From Terrisporobacter mayombei (GTDB lineage Bacteria; Bacillota; Clostridia; Peptostreptococcales; Peptostreptococcaceae): 64,000 nucleotides of DNA. Below the pieces are notes generated by a model, which saw nothing but the letters and a program-made list of their open reading frames with translations, had not been told where the DNA came from and did no database searches. The DNA lies in the NCBI RefSeq assembly GCF_020748465.1, contig NZ_JAHZMP010000001.1, forward strand, positions 496,001 to 560,000. Direction: 5' to 3'. The translations under genes were made by a program, and so were the position numbers. Shown one piece after another: positions 34,479 to 43,331 of this stretch (its first letter is position 1; each line of letters opens with the position of its first letter).

Positions 34479-35069
34479 ATGTTAATAAACACACATTTTA
34501 TTATATCTAAATCTGTATTAGATAATCTAGAGTCAAATAAATCTTTCTTTTTAAGTGAAAAGAATTTTATTTATGGTAACATTAAACCAGATATCTCTTC
34601 GAAATATGTGCTGAATAAGCATTATTTAGATGAGTCTCTATCTATGGTTCTTGAAAAAATAAAATATCTATGTCACTTAACTTTAGATTCTTTAAAAAAA
34701 TATTTTTCCATAAGTAAGCTAAGTCAAGAGTTAGGTGTTATTTGTCATTTTCTATGTGACTTTTTCACTACTCCTCATAGCGAACGTTGGGAGTTTACTC
34801 ATAGCATGAATAAGCATGTTGTCTATGAAAAGGAGCTAGCTTCTTATGCTAAAGACATGGATTTTTCAAATTGTGATTTAAATTACAAAATTGATTATAA
34901 TGTGGAAGAATTCTTCCATAACCTATACAAAAAATATAAATCTATTCAAACTAGCTATGAAAATGACTTAAAGTTTTCATCATATGTTTGTAGCATGATT
35001 GTAAATCATGTTCTTGACTCAATCTTGACTAACACAGCAAATTCTTACACATTAGAAAATTGTGTATAA
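34479..35069 (+). CDS. Zinc-dependent phospholipase C family protein
   Basis: 196 residues. NTHFIISKSVLDNL, YGNIKPDIS, LGVICHFLCDFFTTPHSE and the later FTHSMNKHVVYEKEL and MIVNHVLDS segments show the pattern of His/Asp metal ligands of the zinc-dependent PLC fold (alpha-toxin N-domain). There is no signal peptide and no C2-like C-terminal domain, so it is not an alpha-toxin; cytoplasmic members of this family are common and uncharacterised in Clostridia. RBS GAGGTGAAT. Confidence 0.78.
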   Translation: MLINTHFIISKSVLDNLESNKSFFLSEKNFIYGNIKPDISSKYVLNKHYLDESLSMVLEKIKYLCHLTLDSLKKYFSISKLSQELGVICHFLCDFFTTPHSERWEFTHSMNKHVVYEKELASYAKDMDFSNCDLNYKIDYNVEEFFHNLYKKYKSIQTSYENDLKFSSYVCSMIVNHVLDSILTNTANSYTLENCV

Positions 35070-35107
35070 AATAAATAGGACTATTATTTAGTCCTATTTA
35101 TTTTTTT
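35068..35107. terminator. Bidirectional intrinsic terminator
   Basis: AAATAAATAGGAC / GTCCTATTTATTT stem followed by T-runs, between convergent PLC-like and HAD genes. Confidence 0.88.
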
Positions 35108-35866
35108 AATTTTTTCTATTCCATCTCTAACGCTATTAACTATATAAGATGCACTTTCTTTAACATCTTTATTTGATTTATCCATTGCAAAACTATATTT
35201 TATATCTTTTAACATACATATATCATTAGGTGAATCTCCCATAGTTGCAACTTCATTTAAGTTTATATTATATTTTTCACAAATATGCTCTATTCCATGA
35301 CGTTTAGATACGTGATTAGGAACTATATTTAGGGTATAAGGCCCAGATAAGTAAATATCACAAACTTCACTAAATTCATTTTTGTAATAATACTCTAATC
35401 TTTTAAGTTCATCCATATTATTTGACACTATACCTACATTTCCTACTAAGTTGTCAAAATTTTCTTTTTTAAACATTTCTTCATCTAAAATATAATCCTT
35501 AGTATAATTACTAAAAACTTCTTCTCCTCCACTCAAAATAATATCTCCATTATATTTTAAATAAAGATAAGCTAAGTCTGATTCAAATCTGCTTATAATT
35601 TTTCTCACTAAATAATCATCTATTGGCTCTTTAAATATTAAATTTTTATATTTATCAAAAATGAAAGAACCATTTTCACAAATAAAATATCCATTTAACT
35701 TAATTTTTTCATTTAGCATATTATATGCCTGTTTAAAAACTCTTCCTGTTGCCACATGGAATATTACACCTTCTTTTTCTATCTCCTCTATGGCTTTTAT
35801 ATCTTCATCACTAATTCCATTATTGTAAAGTGTTCCATCTAAGTCACAAAATATATGTCTTATCAT
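35084..35866 (-). CDS. Cof-type HAD-superfamily phosphatase
   Basis: 260 residues. Motif I DLDGT with nucleophile D8 and acid D10, motif II VATGR, motif III lysine region KRHGIEHICEKYNI and motif IV MGDSPNDICML define a type IIB (Cof) HAD phosphatase with the cap inserted between motifs II and III. It dephosphorylates sugar phosphates or similar cytoplasmic metabolites. It starts 15 nt after cinA and is the last gene of the XRE-cinA-HAD run. Confidence 0.9.
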   Translation of the reverse strand: MIRHIFCDLDGTLYNNGISDEDIKAIEEIEKEGVIFHVATGRVFKQAYNMLNEKIKLNGYFICENGSFIFDKYKNLIFKEPIDDYLVRKIISRFESDLAYLYLKYNGDIILSGGEEVFSNYTKDYILDEEMFKKENFDNLVGNVGIVSNNMDELKRLEYYYKNEFSEVCDIYLSGPYTLNIVPNHVSKRHGIEHICEKYNINLNEVATMGDSPNDICMLKDIKYSFAMDKSNKDVKESASYIVNSVRDGIEKIKKINRTK

Positions 35867-35881
35867 TTTGCCTCCTAAAAT

Positions 35882-37120
35882 CTATATCATATTTATTAAT
35901 TCTAATCTTAAGTCATTTAACAAAGTTTTACACGCTCTGTATCTAATTTGTTGTCTATCACCATTGAATATGTATTTTTTCACAATAGTATTATTATTTA
36001 TTTTAATTCCCATATATACAAGCCCTAAAGGCTTTTCTTCAGTCCCACCCTCTGGACCTGCAATGCCTGTTGTAGATAATCCAATATTAGTATTATGTCT
36101 TGCAGCAACTCCTTCTGCCATTTCTCTTGCACACTGCTCGCTAACTGCGCCTACAGAGTTCAGAGTTTCTTTTCTTACATTTAAACTCTTCATTTTTGCT
36201 TCATTTGAATAAGTTACGCAACCTTCCATAAAAACTGAAGATATACCAGGATAATTTATTAGATAAGAAGATACCATTCCTCCTGTAAAAGATTCTGCAA
36301 CTGCTATAGTTAAGTTGTTTTTTACTAAAATTTTTGCAACTTCATCTTCTATTGTGGTTTCATCTTCTCCATATACAGTTTCCTTAAATCTATTTTTAAT
36401 TTCTTTTGCTACTGGTAAAATTAATTTTTCTACTTCTTCAACAGTCTTCCCCTTTGCTGTTATTCTTACAGTACACTCTCCATCCTTTGCATAAGTTGCT
36501 ATGGTAGGATTTACTTGGTTTTGAATCAAATCTAATAAATCATTTTCCACCTTTGATTCTCCCACACCAATAATTCTAATAACTTTTGACTCAAGTATAT
36601 CTTCACTATTTTTTTGTAAAAATGGTTTGACAAAGTTATCAAACATGGGCTTCATTTCTCTTGGAGGCCCTGGCATTACAATTATAGTTTTATTATCTTT
36701 TTCCATAATACATCCTGGCGCTGTGCCATATTTATTTGGTAGTATAATAGAGTTAACAGGAAAATAAGCCTGCTTTTTATTATTTTCAGTTGGCGTTTTT
36801 TTCATTTTATTATGTATTTCTATAATTTTATCCCATGAAGGTTGGTGAAATTCCATTTCTAAGTTAAAATATCTGGCACAGACTTCTTTTGTAAGATCGT
36901 CTTCTGTTGGACCCAGCCCTCCTGTTAATACTACTAAGTCACTTCTTTTAAAACTTTCTTCCAACTGGTTTAGCAACCTATTTTCATTATCTCCTACAGT
37001 TATTTGATAATATACATCAACTCCCATATTTGCTAATTCATTAGATAAATAATGAGTATTTGTGTTTAGTATATCTCCTAAAAGTATTTCAGTACCTACA
37101 GTAATAATTTCTGCTTTCAT
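35882..37120 (-). CDS. cinA: CinA-family protein (competence/damage-inducible; NMN deamidase)
   Basis: 412 residues from ATG 37120, which has AAGGTGAT before it (an in-frame GTG inside that RBS was rejected). The N-terminal MoaB/MogA-like COG1058 domain (AEIITVGTEILLGDILNTNT, LTGGLGPTEDDLTKE, MPGPPREM) is joined to the C-terminal CinA domain (AVAESFTGGMVSSYL, VTYSNEAKMKSL, STTGIAGPEGGTEEKPLG). CinA proteins recycle pyridine nucleotides: ADP-ribose pyrophosphatase and NMN deamidase activities. Middle gene of a minus-strand run with an XRE regulator and a HAD phosphatase. Confidence 0.93.
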   Translation of the reverse strand: MKAEIITVGTEILLGDILNTNTHYLSNELANMGVDVYYQITVGDNENRLLNQLEESFKRSDLVVLTGGLGPTEDDLTKEVCARYFNLEMEFHQPSWDKIIEIHNKMKKTPTENNKKQAYFPVNSIILPNKYGTAPGCIMEKDNKTIIVMPGPPREMKPMFDNFVKPFLQKNSEDILESKVIRIIGVGESKVENDLLDLIQNQVNPTIATYAKDGECTVRITAKGKTVEEVEKLILPVAKEIKNRFKETVYGEDETTIEDEVAKILVKNNLTIAVAESFTGGMVSSYLINYPGISSVFMEGCVTYSNEAKMKSLNVRKETLNSVGAVSEQCAREMAEGVAARHNTNIGLSTTGIAGPEGGTEEKPLGLVYMGIKINNNTIVKKYIFNGDRQQIRYRACKTLLNDLRLELINMI

Positions 37121-37142
37121 TAATATCACCTTCTTATTTATT

Positions 37143-37718
37143 TTAGAATGATGGTGGTGTCATAGCACAAACTAAGACACATATTTCATCACCATAATTT
37201 TCATACACATGAGGAATTTTACTATCAAAATAGAAACTATCACCTTTTTCTAAAATATATTCCTTATTTTCTAGTATTATTTTCATCTTCCCCTCAATTA
37301 TATATCCACATTCTTCTCCTTTGTGAGAAACTAGCTCTTTATTTATTTTAGTCTCTTTACTTAATGTAATCAAAATAAATTCTATGCTTTTATTATTTAA
37401 GTTTGGCATCAGCAACTCGTAAGACTTCGTAGAGTCATTAGTATTAATAGATTTTCTATGATTTTTTCTAACTACTATCTTTTCCTCTATATTTTCATCA
37501 TCTTCATCAAAGAAGTAACCAATGTTAACTTCTAATACATTGGCAATTTTCCACATAACTTTTATTGATGGGACTACCATATTTCTTTCAATTTGACTTA
37601 TAAGTCCTGTACTTAACCCACTTTCTTGTGATAAATCTATAATACTAAATTTCTTACTCTTTCTCAATTCTCTAATTTTTTTACCAATGTCAATGTTCAT
37701 ATCAATATCTTTTTTCAT
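37143..37718 (-). CDS. XRE-family regulator with C-terminal cupin domain
   Basis: 191 residues. HTH (about 10-68): IGKKIRELRKSKKFSIIDLS, ESGLSTGLISQIERN. C-terminal cupin_2 (about 115-188): HKGEECGYIIEGKMKIILEN, LEKGDSFYFDSKIPHVYENY with histidines for metal or ligand binding. Such regulators commonly control an adjacent transport/catabolic unit. Three copies of TTTCAATATATT(G/A)AA(A/T) lie in the intergenic region, two of them flanking the promoter of the DUF819 gene. RBS AAGGAAGTGA. cinA follows 22 nt after its stop. Confidence 0.9.
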   Translation of the reverse strand: MKKDIDMNIDIGKKIRELRKSKKFSIIDLSQESGLSTGLISQIERNMVVPSIKVMWKIANVLEVNIGYFFDEDDENIEEKIVVRKNHRKSINTNDSTKSYELLMPNLNNKSIEFILITLSKETKINKELVSHKGEECGYIIEGKMKIILENKEYILEKGDSFYFDSKIPHVYENYGDEICVLVCAMTPPSF

Positions 37719-37763
37719 TTATTCACTTCCTTAATCCTCTTCAATCCTTATAATCTTTTATTT

Positions 37764-37779
37764 TTTCAATATATTAAAT
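37764..37779. promoter_or_regulatory. Imperfect copy of the XRE operator near its own gene
   Basis: TTTCAATATATTAAAT differs from the perfect palindrome at 37971 and 38018 by one arm base. It lies about 45 bp before the XRE gene start, consistent with autoregulation. Confidence 0.6.
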
Positions 37780-37970
37780 TTCCCAATTTATTCATATGTA
37801 ATACTTTTTATATTTTCATAAATATAATACTACATATATTTCCAATTTATATTAAAGATAATAAAATTTCAAGTAAACTTAAAAAGTATTTATAATATTT
37901 AACAAATAAGTTTACAAAAGACATATTTTTTTAATATATTCACAGTATTTTATTAATATTCTTAATATTT

Positions 37971-37986
37971 TTTCAATATATTGAAA
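37971..37986. promoter_or_regulatory. XRE operator copy 1, overlapping the -35
   Basis: Perfect palindrome TTTCAATATATTGAAA whose right arm is the -35 hexamer TTGAAA of the DUF819 promoter. Confidence 0.82.
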
Positions 37987-38009
37987 TTTGGTAAATTTTG
38001 TATTATAAT
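37981..38009 (+). promoter_or_regulatory. Promoter of the DUF819-dipeptidase unit
   Basis: -35 TTGAAA (37981-37986), 17-bp spacer, -10 TATAAT (38004-38009). Both sides are occupied by identical palindromes, so bound XRE protein would block polymerase. Confidence 0.85.
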
Positions 38010-38017
38010 TAAAACAA

Positions 38018-38033
38018 TTTCAATATATTGAAA
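38018..38033. promoter_or_regulatory. XRE operator copy 2, at the transcription start
   Basis: TTTCAATATATTGAAA again (arms extend to 38016-38035), centre 47 bp from copy 1 and covering the region just after the expected +1. Confidence 0.82.
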
Positions 38034-38060
38034 TTTCCAAAAAATTTATGGGAGGTTATT

Positions 38061-39263
38061 ATGAAAACATTAATCAGTTCCGAAAATATATGGGTATTAT
38101 GGGCTTTTATTACAGGTTGGGCAGCTTTTAGTATTTATTTAGAACAAAGATTTGAATGGGCTTCTAAAGTTTCAGGTGCTATCATCGCTCTTGTTGGAGC
38201 ATTAATTTTATCTAATTTGAAAGTTATACCTACAGAGTCAGTGGTGTATGATCAAGTATGGACTTATGTTGTTCCCTTAGCAATTACTCTACTTCTTTAT
38301 CAGTGTAATATCACAAAGATATGGAAAGAAAGTGGAAAGATACTAGTATTATTTTTAGTTAGTGCCATAGGTACCATGCTTGGATCTACTTTAGGATTTT
38401 TACTTTTAAATAAACATATTCCTGAATTAGGACAACTAGCTGGTATGATGACTGGTTCATACATAGGTGGTGGTGCAAATTTTGCTGCCATGGCAAGCGC
38501 TTTTGATATTCCTGGAGATTTAGTTTCAGCTGCAGTAGTTTCTGATAATCTGTTAATGGCTCTTTATTTCTTTGTATTAATTTCTATTCCATCTATCGCT
38601 TTCTTTAGACAAAAATTTAATCATCCTCATATAGAAGAAGTTGAAAAAGTAGGAATAAAAGAAGGTGAAACAGCTGCATCTTCATATTGGAAAAGCAAAG
38701 AAGTGTCTTTAAAAGATATAGGATTTTGTATAGGTTCTGCTTTTATAATAGTTGCTACATCTGTAAGCTTAGCAGAGTTTTTAGCTTCTATTATACCAAC
38801 GTCTAATGCGTTCTTAAAAATAATTAATACTTTACTAGGTAACCAATATTTAATAATAACAACTGTAACTATGCTTTGCGCTACTCTTAAATCAGATTTT
38901 TTTGGAAACTTAGGTGGTGCTCAAGAAATAGGCACATTTTTAATTTATCTTTTCTTTGTGGTTATAGGTGTTCCTGCGTCAATATCATCTATAATTAATA
39001 ATTCACCACTTTTACTAGTGTTTTGTTTAATAGTAGTCTTAATAAATATGTTAGTAACATTTGGAGCTGCAAAATTATTCAATTTTAACTTAGAAGAAGC
39101 TATTTTAGCATCTAATGCATGTATCGGTGGTCCTACAACTGCAGCAGCTATGGCTGTTTCTAAATCTTGGTCTAAACTTATAGCACCGATTATGCTAATA
39201 GGAACTTTAGGATATGTAATAGGAAATTACTGCGGCATAATAGTTGGAAATTTTTTAATGTAG
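38061..39263 (+). CDS. DUF819-family membrane protein (putative permease)
   Basis: 400 residues from the ATG at 38061, behind GGGAGG; an upstream TTG lies inside the operator and was rejected. About 11-12 membrane helices with pseudo-repeated glycine/alanine-rich loops: MTGSYIGGGANFAAMASAFD and SNACIGGPTTAAAMAVSKSW, reminiscent of sodium-dependent symporter crossover loops. DUF819 proteins are uncharacterised but transporter-like. Together with the M19 dipeptidase 31 nt downstream and the operator-flanked promoter it forms a probable dipeptide uptake unit. Confidence 0.85.
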   Translation: MKTLISSENIWVLWAFITGWAAFSIYLEQRFEWASKVSGAIIALVGALILSNLKVIPTESVVYDQVWTYVVPLAITLLLYQCNITKIWKESGKILVLFLVSAIGTMLGSTLGFLLLNKHIPELGQLAGMMTGSYIGGGANFAAMASAFDIPGDLVSAAVVSDNLLMALYFFVLISIPSIAFFRQKFNHPHIEEVEKVGIKEGETAASSYWKSKEVSLKDIGFCIGSAFIIVATSVSLAEFLASIIPTSNAFLKIINTLLGNQYLIITTVTMLCATLKSDFFGNLGGAQEIGTFLIYLFFVVIGVPASISSIINNSPLLLVFCLIVVLINMLVTFGAAKLFNFNLEEAILASNACIGGPTTAAAMAVSKSWSKLIAPIMLIGTLGYVIGNYCGIIVGNFLM

Positions 39264-39294
39264 CAAGTAAACTATTTATGAAAGAAGGGGTATT

Positions 39295-40275
39295 ATGATA
39301 TTTGATTGTCATTCTGATACTTTCACTCATATTACTTTAAGAAGAGAAAAAAGCGAAAATAATATTTTTAAAAATTATCATTTGAATAATTTTAAAAAAG
39401 GTAATGTTTGTGGTAGTATCTTTGTTATATGGATAGATCCACCCTATGATAGTAATCCATCCCTTAGAGCAAAGGAAATAGTAAGTGCTTTAAAAGATGA
39501 AATTAATGAAAGCAAAGATATTATTAATGTGGTGAGATCATATAAAGATATTGGAAAGTGTTTTCTCAAGAGCAAAGTTGATATTGTAATTGGTATGGAA
39601 GGCTTAAGTCATATAGGTAGTGATCTAGATAAAATTAACTATTATCATAATGAAGTTCACGTTAGACATGCTTCTCTCACTTGGAATGAAGAAAACGAAC
39701 TGGCTACTGGAGTTTGTGGTGATGATAATAGGGGGTTAACTTTAGTTGGTAAAAATACTGTTAAAAGGTTAGAAGATTTAAACATGTTGGTAGATGTATC
39801 TCATCTAAACGAAAAATCTTTTTGGGACTTAGTAAATGTGGCTTCAAAACCAATAATAGCATCTCATTCCAATGCAAAATCATTATGTGATGTTAAAAGA
39901 AATCTATCTGATGAACAATTAAAAACTATTGCAAAAAGCGGTGGTGTAGTTGGACTTAATGGATTTAGCGGTTTTGTAAGTCATAATAAAGATAAGCAAA
40001 ATCTCCAAGGATTTGTTGATCATATAGACTATATGTCAGATTTAATAGGTATTGATCATATCTGTTTAGGTTTTGATTATTGTGATTATTTAGAGAGTGA
40101 TACACTTTCTTCTTTTTCACAAGATGTGAGTAATCCCAATGTAGAAAATCTTCAAAGTGCTTCTCATTCTAACAATGTTACTAGAGAGCTTAGAAAAAGA
40201 GGTTATCTTGAAGATGAAATAGATAAAATAACTCATAGAAACATATTTAGAGTCATGGAAGATGTTTTAAAATAA
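39295..40275 (+). CDS. Membrane-dipeptidase family enzyme (peptidase M19)
   Basis: 326 residues. Metal ligands of the M19 amidohydrolase fold: FDCHSDT (HxD near residue 5-7), the bridging glutamate in VIGMEGLSHIG, and histidines in IIASHSNAKSLCD and later GFDYCDY. LVDVSHLNEKSFWDL and RNIFRVMEDVL are family-typical. These enzymes cleave dipeptides, including those with a D-residue at the C-terminus. No signal peptide, so cytoplasmic, acting on peptides brought in by the DUF819 permease just upstream. RBS AGAAGGGGT. Confidence 0.92.
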   Translation: MIFDCHSDTFTHITLRREKSENNIFKNYHLNNFKKGNVCGSIFVIWIDPPYDSNPSLRAKEIVSALKDEINESKDIINVVRSYKDIGKCFLKSKVDIVIGMEGLSHIGSDLDKINYYHNEVHVRHASLTWNEENELATGVCGDDNRGLTLVGKNTVKRLEDLNMLVDVSHLNEKSFWDLVNVASKPIIASHSNAKSLCDVKRNLSDEQLKTIAKSGGVVGLNGFSGFVSHNKDKQNLQGFVDHIDYMSDLIGIDHICLGFDYCDYLESDTLSSFSQDVSNPNVENLQSASHSNNVTRELRKRGYLEDEIDKITHRNIFRVMEDVLK

Positions 40276-40320
40276 AGAAAAGAAGAATGCTGCATTTAGT
40301 ACATTCCTCTTTTCTTTTTT
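40274..40320 (+). terminator. Terminator after the dipeptidase gene
   Basis: AAAGAAAAGAAGAATG / CATTCCTCTTTTCTTT stem (one mismatch) with T-run; it ends the DUF819-dipeptidase operon before ddl. Confidence 0.82.
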
Positions 40321-40535
40321 AAAAACCACGCTATTTAAAAATTAAGCTATCTGTGGTACTTTCAGATTTAACAACTTAAACATATAATTGTTACTAGAAA
40401 AATAAATTTACCACAAAACTACAAGCGATTGGAAATTATTTGCTTGACTAAAGCTAAATGCTAGTGGCAAAAAATAATATATGTGAATTTTTATCTTATG
40501 TATTTTACATGAGTTATATTAAGGAGTTGTTAATT

Positions 40536-41444
40536 ATGAAGAAAAAAGTGGCTGTTTTAATGGGTGGAATTTCTACAGAGAGGGAAGTTTCTTTAAATTC
40601 AGGAAGATCTGTTCTTAATTCTTTAGATAGAGATAAATATGAAGTACATGAAATAATCTTAAATAATAAAATGGATGTTATAAATAAAATGCCAGAAGGT
40701 ATCGAGTTTGCTTTTTTAATGTTACATGGTAAGTACGGTGAGGATGGTACTATACAAGCCATATTAGAATCTATGGATATTCCTTATTCTGGATGTGGAC
40801 CTTTAACTTCTGCCATGTGTATGGATAAAAATATTACTAAAAAAATGTTAAGAGATTCTGGTGTTCCAACTGCGGATTGGACTATAGCAAAATCAATAGA
40901 TGATATAGACTATGACAAAATAGAAGAAATGGGATATCCGATTTTTATAAAACCAAATAGTGGTGGTTCTTCTGTTGCTACTTTCAAAGTTGAAAGAAAA
41001 GAAGATGTTGAGGCTGCTGTAAAGGCTGGTTTAGAAGTTGATAATGTGGTGATGATAGAACAATATCTACCAGGTGATGAATACACTTCTTTTGTTTTAG
41101 ATGGTGAAATTTATCCAACGATAAAAATATCAACTACTAAAGGTTTCTTTGACTATGAAGCAAAATACTCAACTGGTGCTAGCGCAGCAAAAGAAGAAAT
41201 AGTTTATTTAGATGATGAATTACAAGAACAAATTGATAAAGCATCTAAAACAATTTGGGATATATTCTACTGTAGAGCTTATGTAAGAGTAGATTTTATA
41301 TTATCAAATGGAAAATTTTATGTTCTTGAACTAAACACACTTCCTGGAATGACAACTACAAGTTTAATCCCAAGAAGTGCTAATGCTAAAGGTTTATCTT
41401 ATAGCCAATTAGTAGACAAAATATTGGAGACGTCAATAAAATAA
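40536..41444 (+). CDS. ddl: D-alanine--D-alanine ligase
   Basis: 302 residues from the ATG at 40536 with AAGGAG in front; a longer frame from 40458 has no RBS. ATP-grasp ligase: MGGISTEREVSLNSGRSV, LHGKYGEDGTIQAILESMDI, PYSGCGPLTSAMCMDK, PIFIKPNSGGSSVAT, and ELNTLPGMTTTSL. It joins two D-alanines for peptidoglycan precursor synthesis in the cytoplasm. It lies after a terminator and so has its own promoter, within a 210-bp gap where an ACCAC/GTGGT inverted repeat (40325-40357) is seen. Its neighbours (M19 dipeptidase, PLP enzymes) suggest D-amino-acid metabolism. Confidence 0.95.
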   Translation: MKKKVAVLMGGISTEREVSLNSGRSVLNSLDRDKYEVHEIILNNKMDVINKMPEGIEFAFLMLHGKYGEDGTIQAILESMDIPYSGCGPLTSAMCMDKNITKKMLRDSGVPTADWTIAKSIDDIDYDKIEEMGYPIFIKPNSGGSSVATFKVERKEDVEAAVKAGLEVDNVVMIEQYLPGDEYTSFVLDGEIYPTIKISTTKGFFDYEAKYSTGASAAKEEIVYLDDELQEQIDKASKTIWDIFYCRAYVRVDFILSNGKFYVLELNTLPGMTTTSLIPRSANAKGLSYSQLVDKILETSIK

Positions 41445-41511
41445 TAGCCTAGACTAAAACAAGTTTATTTAATATAATTACTTTATATAAATAAAGCTTA
41501 GAGGTGATAAT

Positions 41512-42966
41512 TTGTTATTCTCCGATTTAACAATTAATGAAAATGAACCAATATATATTCAGATAAAAAAATATTTGGAAGAAATGATTTCTAAAGGACT
41601 TCTTCCTCACAATTCTAAGCTTCCTTCAACAAGGGAGCTTAGCTTGCTTTTAAATGTAAGTAGAAACTCTATTATATCGGCTTATGAAGAGTTAAAGTCT
41701 GATGGTATTATTTATTCTATTTCTGGAAAAGGAACTTTTGTGAATAGTGATAATAATATCAGTAACAGTCACTGGAATATAAATTATAAAAACTTTGAAA
41801 ATGATTATATGAAAACTGCCAATAAGATGGATATTATGAAAAGTGAAATACGATGGAAATCTGGTCAAATCTCTTTTAAAAGTATATCTCCTGATGGCGA
41901 TTTATTTGATATGGAAGAGTTAAAAAAATCTTTTTTAAATAGATTTAATTTGGAAGGTCACAAGTTACTAAACTATGGCTATGCCCAGGGATATAAGCCA
42001 TTAATAGACTATTTACATAGATATATGAACAAAAAAGGTGTAAATACTACAAATAAAGACATTCTAATAGTCAATGGTTTTACGGAAGGATTAAATCTTA
42101 TAATCTCAACACTAACTAATAAAGGTGATTATATATTTTGTGAAAATCCTACACATAATACCTCTATAAAAATAATGAAATCCTATGGACTTAATATTAT
42201 TCCAATAAACATGGATGAAAATGGTCTTGATTTTAAAGACTTAGATATGAAGTTAAAAAAATATAAAAGCAAAATAAAATTTTCTTATATTACTCCTTCT
42301 TATCATAATCCTACAGGTATGGTTATGTCTCCAGAAAATAGATACAAGTTTTATAATTTAATGAAAAAAAATAACATCCCAATTATAGAGGATGGATTCA
42401 ACGAGGAACTTCTCTATTCTTCTTCTCATATATTTCCTATTTGTTCTTTAGATAACAATAGCAATGGTGTAATTTATATTGGTAGTTTTTCTAAAATATT
42501 ATTTCCAGGACTTAGAATAGGATGGATTATATGTGATAAAAATCTGATAGATAGATTAGAAAGTGTAAAAAGATGTACTACTATACATGTTTCTTTCTTA
42601 GATCAAGGCATCTTGTATGATTATTTACAAAATGGAGCCTTTGAAAAATATATAAAAAAGACTAGAAAGTTTTATGGGGATAAATTTAACTTTGCCAAAC
42701 AGTGTGTTGAAAAATACATAGAATGTGATTATATATTAGGCGATGGAGGACTTCATTTGTTTTTAGTTTTTAAAGATTTAAATACTCGAAAACTTCTTAA
42801 TGAATGCTATAAAAAAGATGTAATCTTTATGCCTGGTGATTTATTTTATATTGATGATAAAGGCCAAAATACCCTTCGACTAGGGTTGTCTCGACTATCT
42901 GATGAAGATATAGAAAAAGGAGTTAAAATTATAGGTGAAACTATAAAAGAACTAGACCATAAATAA
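41512..42966 (+). CDS. MocR-family regulator (GntR HTH plus aminotransferase fold)
   Basis: 484 residues, TTG start behind AGAGGTGAT. N-terminal GntR winged helix (about 10-80): PIYIQIKKYLEEMISKGLLP, LPSTRELSLLLNVSRNSIIS, GKGTFV. The rest is a fold-type I aminotransferase domain with SYHNPTGMVM, IPIIEDGFNEEL and the PLP lysine in YIGSFSKILFPGLRIGW. MocR proteins sense PLP or amino acids and often control the next gene or vitamin B6 synthesis. The adjacent aspartate decarboxylase, itself a PLP enzyme, is the natural candidate target (inference). Ends at a strong terminator. Confidence 0.9.
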   Translation: MLFSDLTINENEPIYIQIKKYLEEMISKGLLPHNSKLPSTRELSLLLNVSRNSIISAYEELKSDGIIYSISGKGTFVNSDNNISNSHWNINYKNFENDYMKTANKMDIMKSEIRWKSGQISFKSISPDGDLFDMEELKKSFLNRFNLEGHKLLNYGYAQGYKPLIDYLHRYMNKKGVNTTNKDILIVNGFTEGLNLIISTLTNKGDYIFCENPTHNTSIKIMKSYGLNIIPINMDENGLDFKDLDMKLKKYKSKIKFSYITPSYHNPTGMVMSPENRYKFYNLMKKNNIPIIEDGFNEELLYSSSHIFPICSLDNNSNGVIYIGSFSKILFPGLRIGWIICDKNLIDRLESVKRCTTIHVSFLDQGILYDYLQNGAFEKYIKKTRKFYGDKFNFAKQCVEKYIECDYILGDGGLHLFLVFKDLNTRKLLNECYKKDVIFMPGDLFYIDDKGQNTLRLGLSRLSDEDIEKGVKIIGETIKELDHK

Positions 42967-42984
42967 ATTATAATTTCTTTACAT

Positions 42985-43026
42985 ATAAAAAATGCGTAAA
43001 GTCAATGGCTTACGCATTTTTTATAT
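42985..43026 (+). terminator. Terminator after the MocR gene
   Basis: TATAAAAAATGCGTAA / TTACGCATTTTTTATA perfect 16-bp stem with a ten-base loop. Confidence 0.9.
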
Positions 43027-43182
43027 ATAGATGTTATTTTTTATACATATATCTCCCATAATAAAAACATTATAAAATTCAACTCATAATAATAGTATTA
43101 CTTTATTTCTCTTATTCCAACAAATAATATATCACTTTACAATAAGTTTGTATTTTAAAATATACCTTTTTATATTAAAGGC

Positions 43183-43261
43183 TTCCAAGCAATATACTTT
43201 ATATGTTATAATTATATTAAACATTTAACCTTACTTATTAAATTAAATCTGTGATAAGTAA
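43183..43261 (+). promoter_or_regulatory. Promoter region of the aspartate decarboxylase gene
   Basis: TTCCAA (43183-43188), 18-bp spacer, TGT-TATAAT (extended -10, hexamer 43207-43212). An inverted repeat TTACTTAT-N15-ATAAGTAA (43231-43261) sits just downstream of the expected start and may be an operator. The rest of the 365-bp gap is AT-rich and shows nothing else. Confidence 0.45.
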
Positions 43262-43331
43262 ATTTTAAATATTAATGACATAATATAAATGACAAAACTT
43301 TTTATAAATATACATAGGGAGGAATCTTTTA

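Noticed and set aside
34479..35069. Secreted alpha-toxin-like phospholipase C
   Set aside because: No signal peptide and no C-terminal membrane-binding domain; only about half the length of the toxin.
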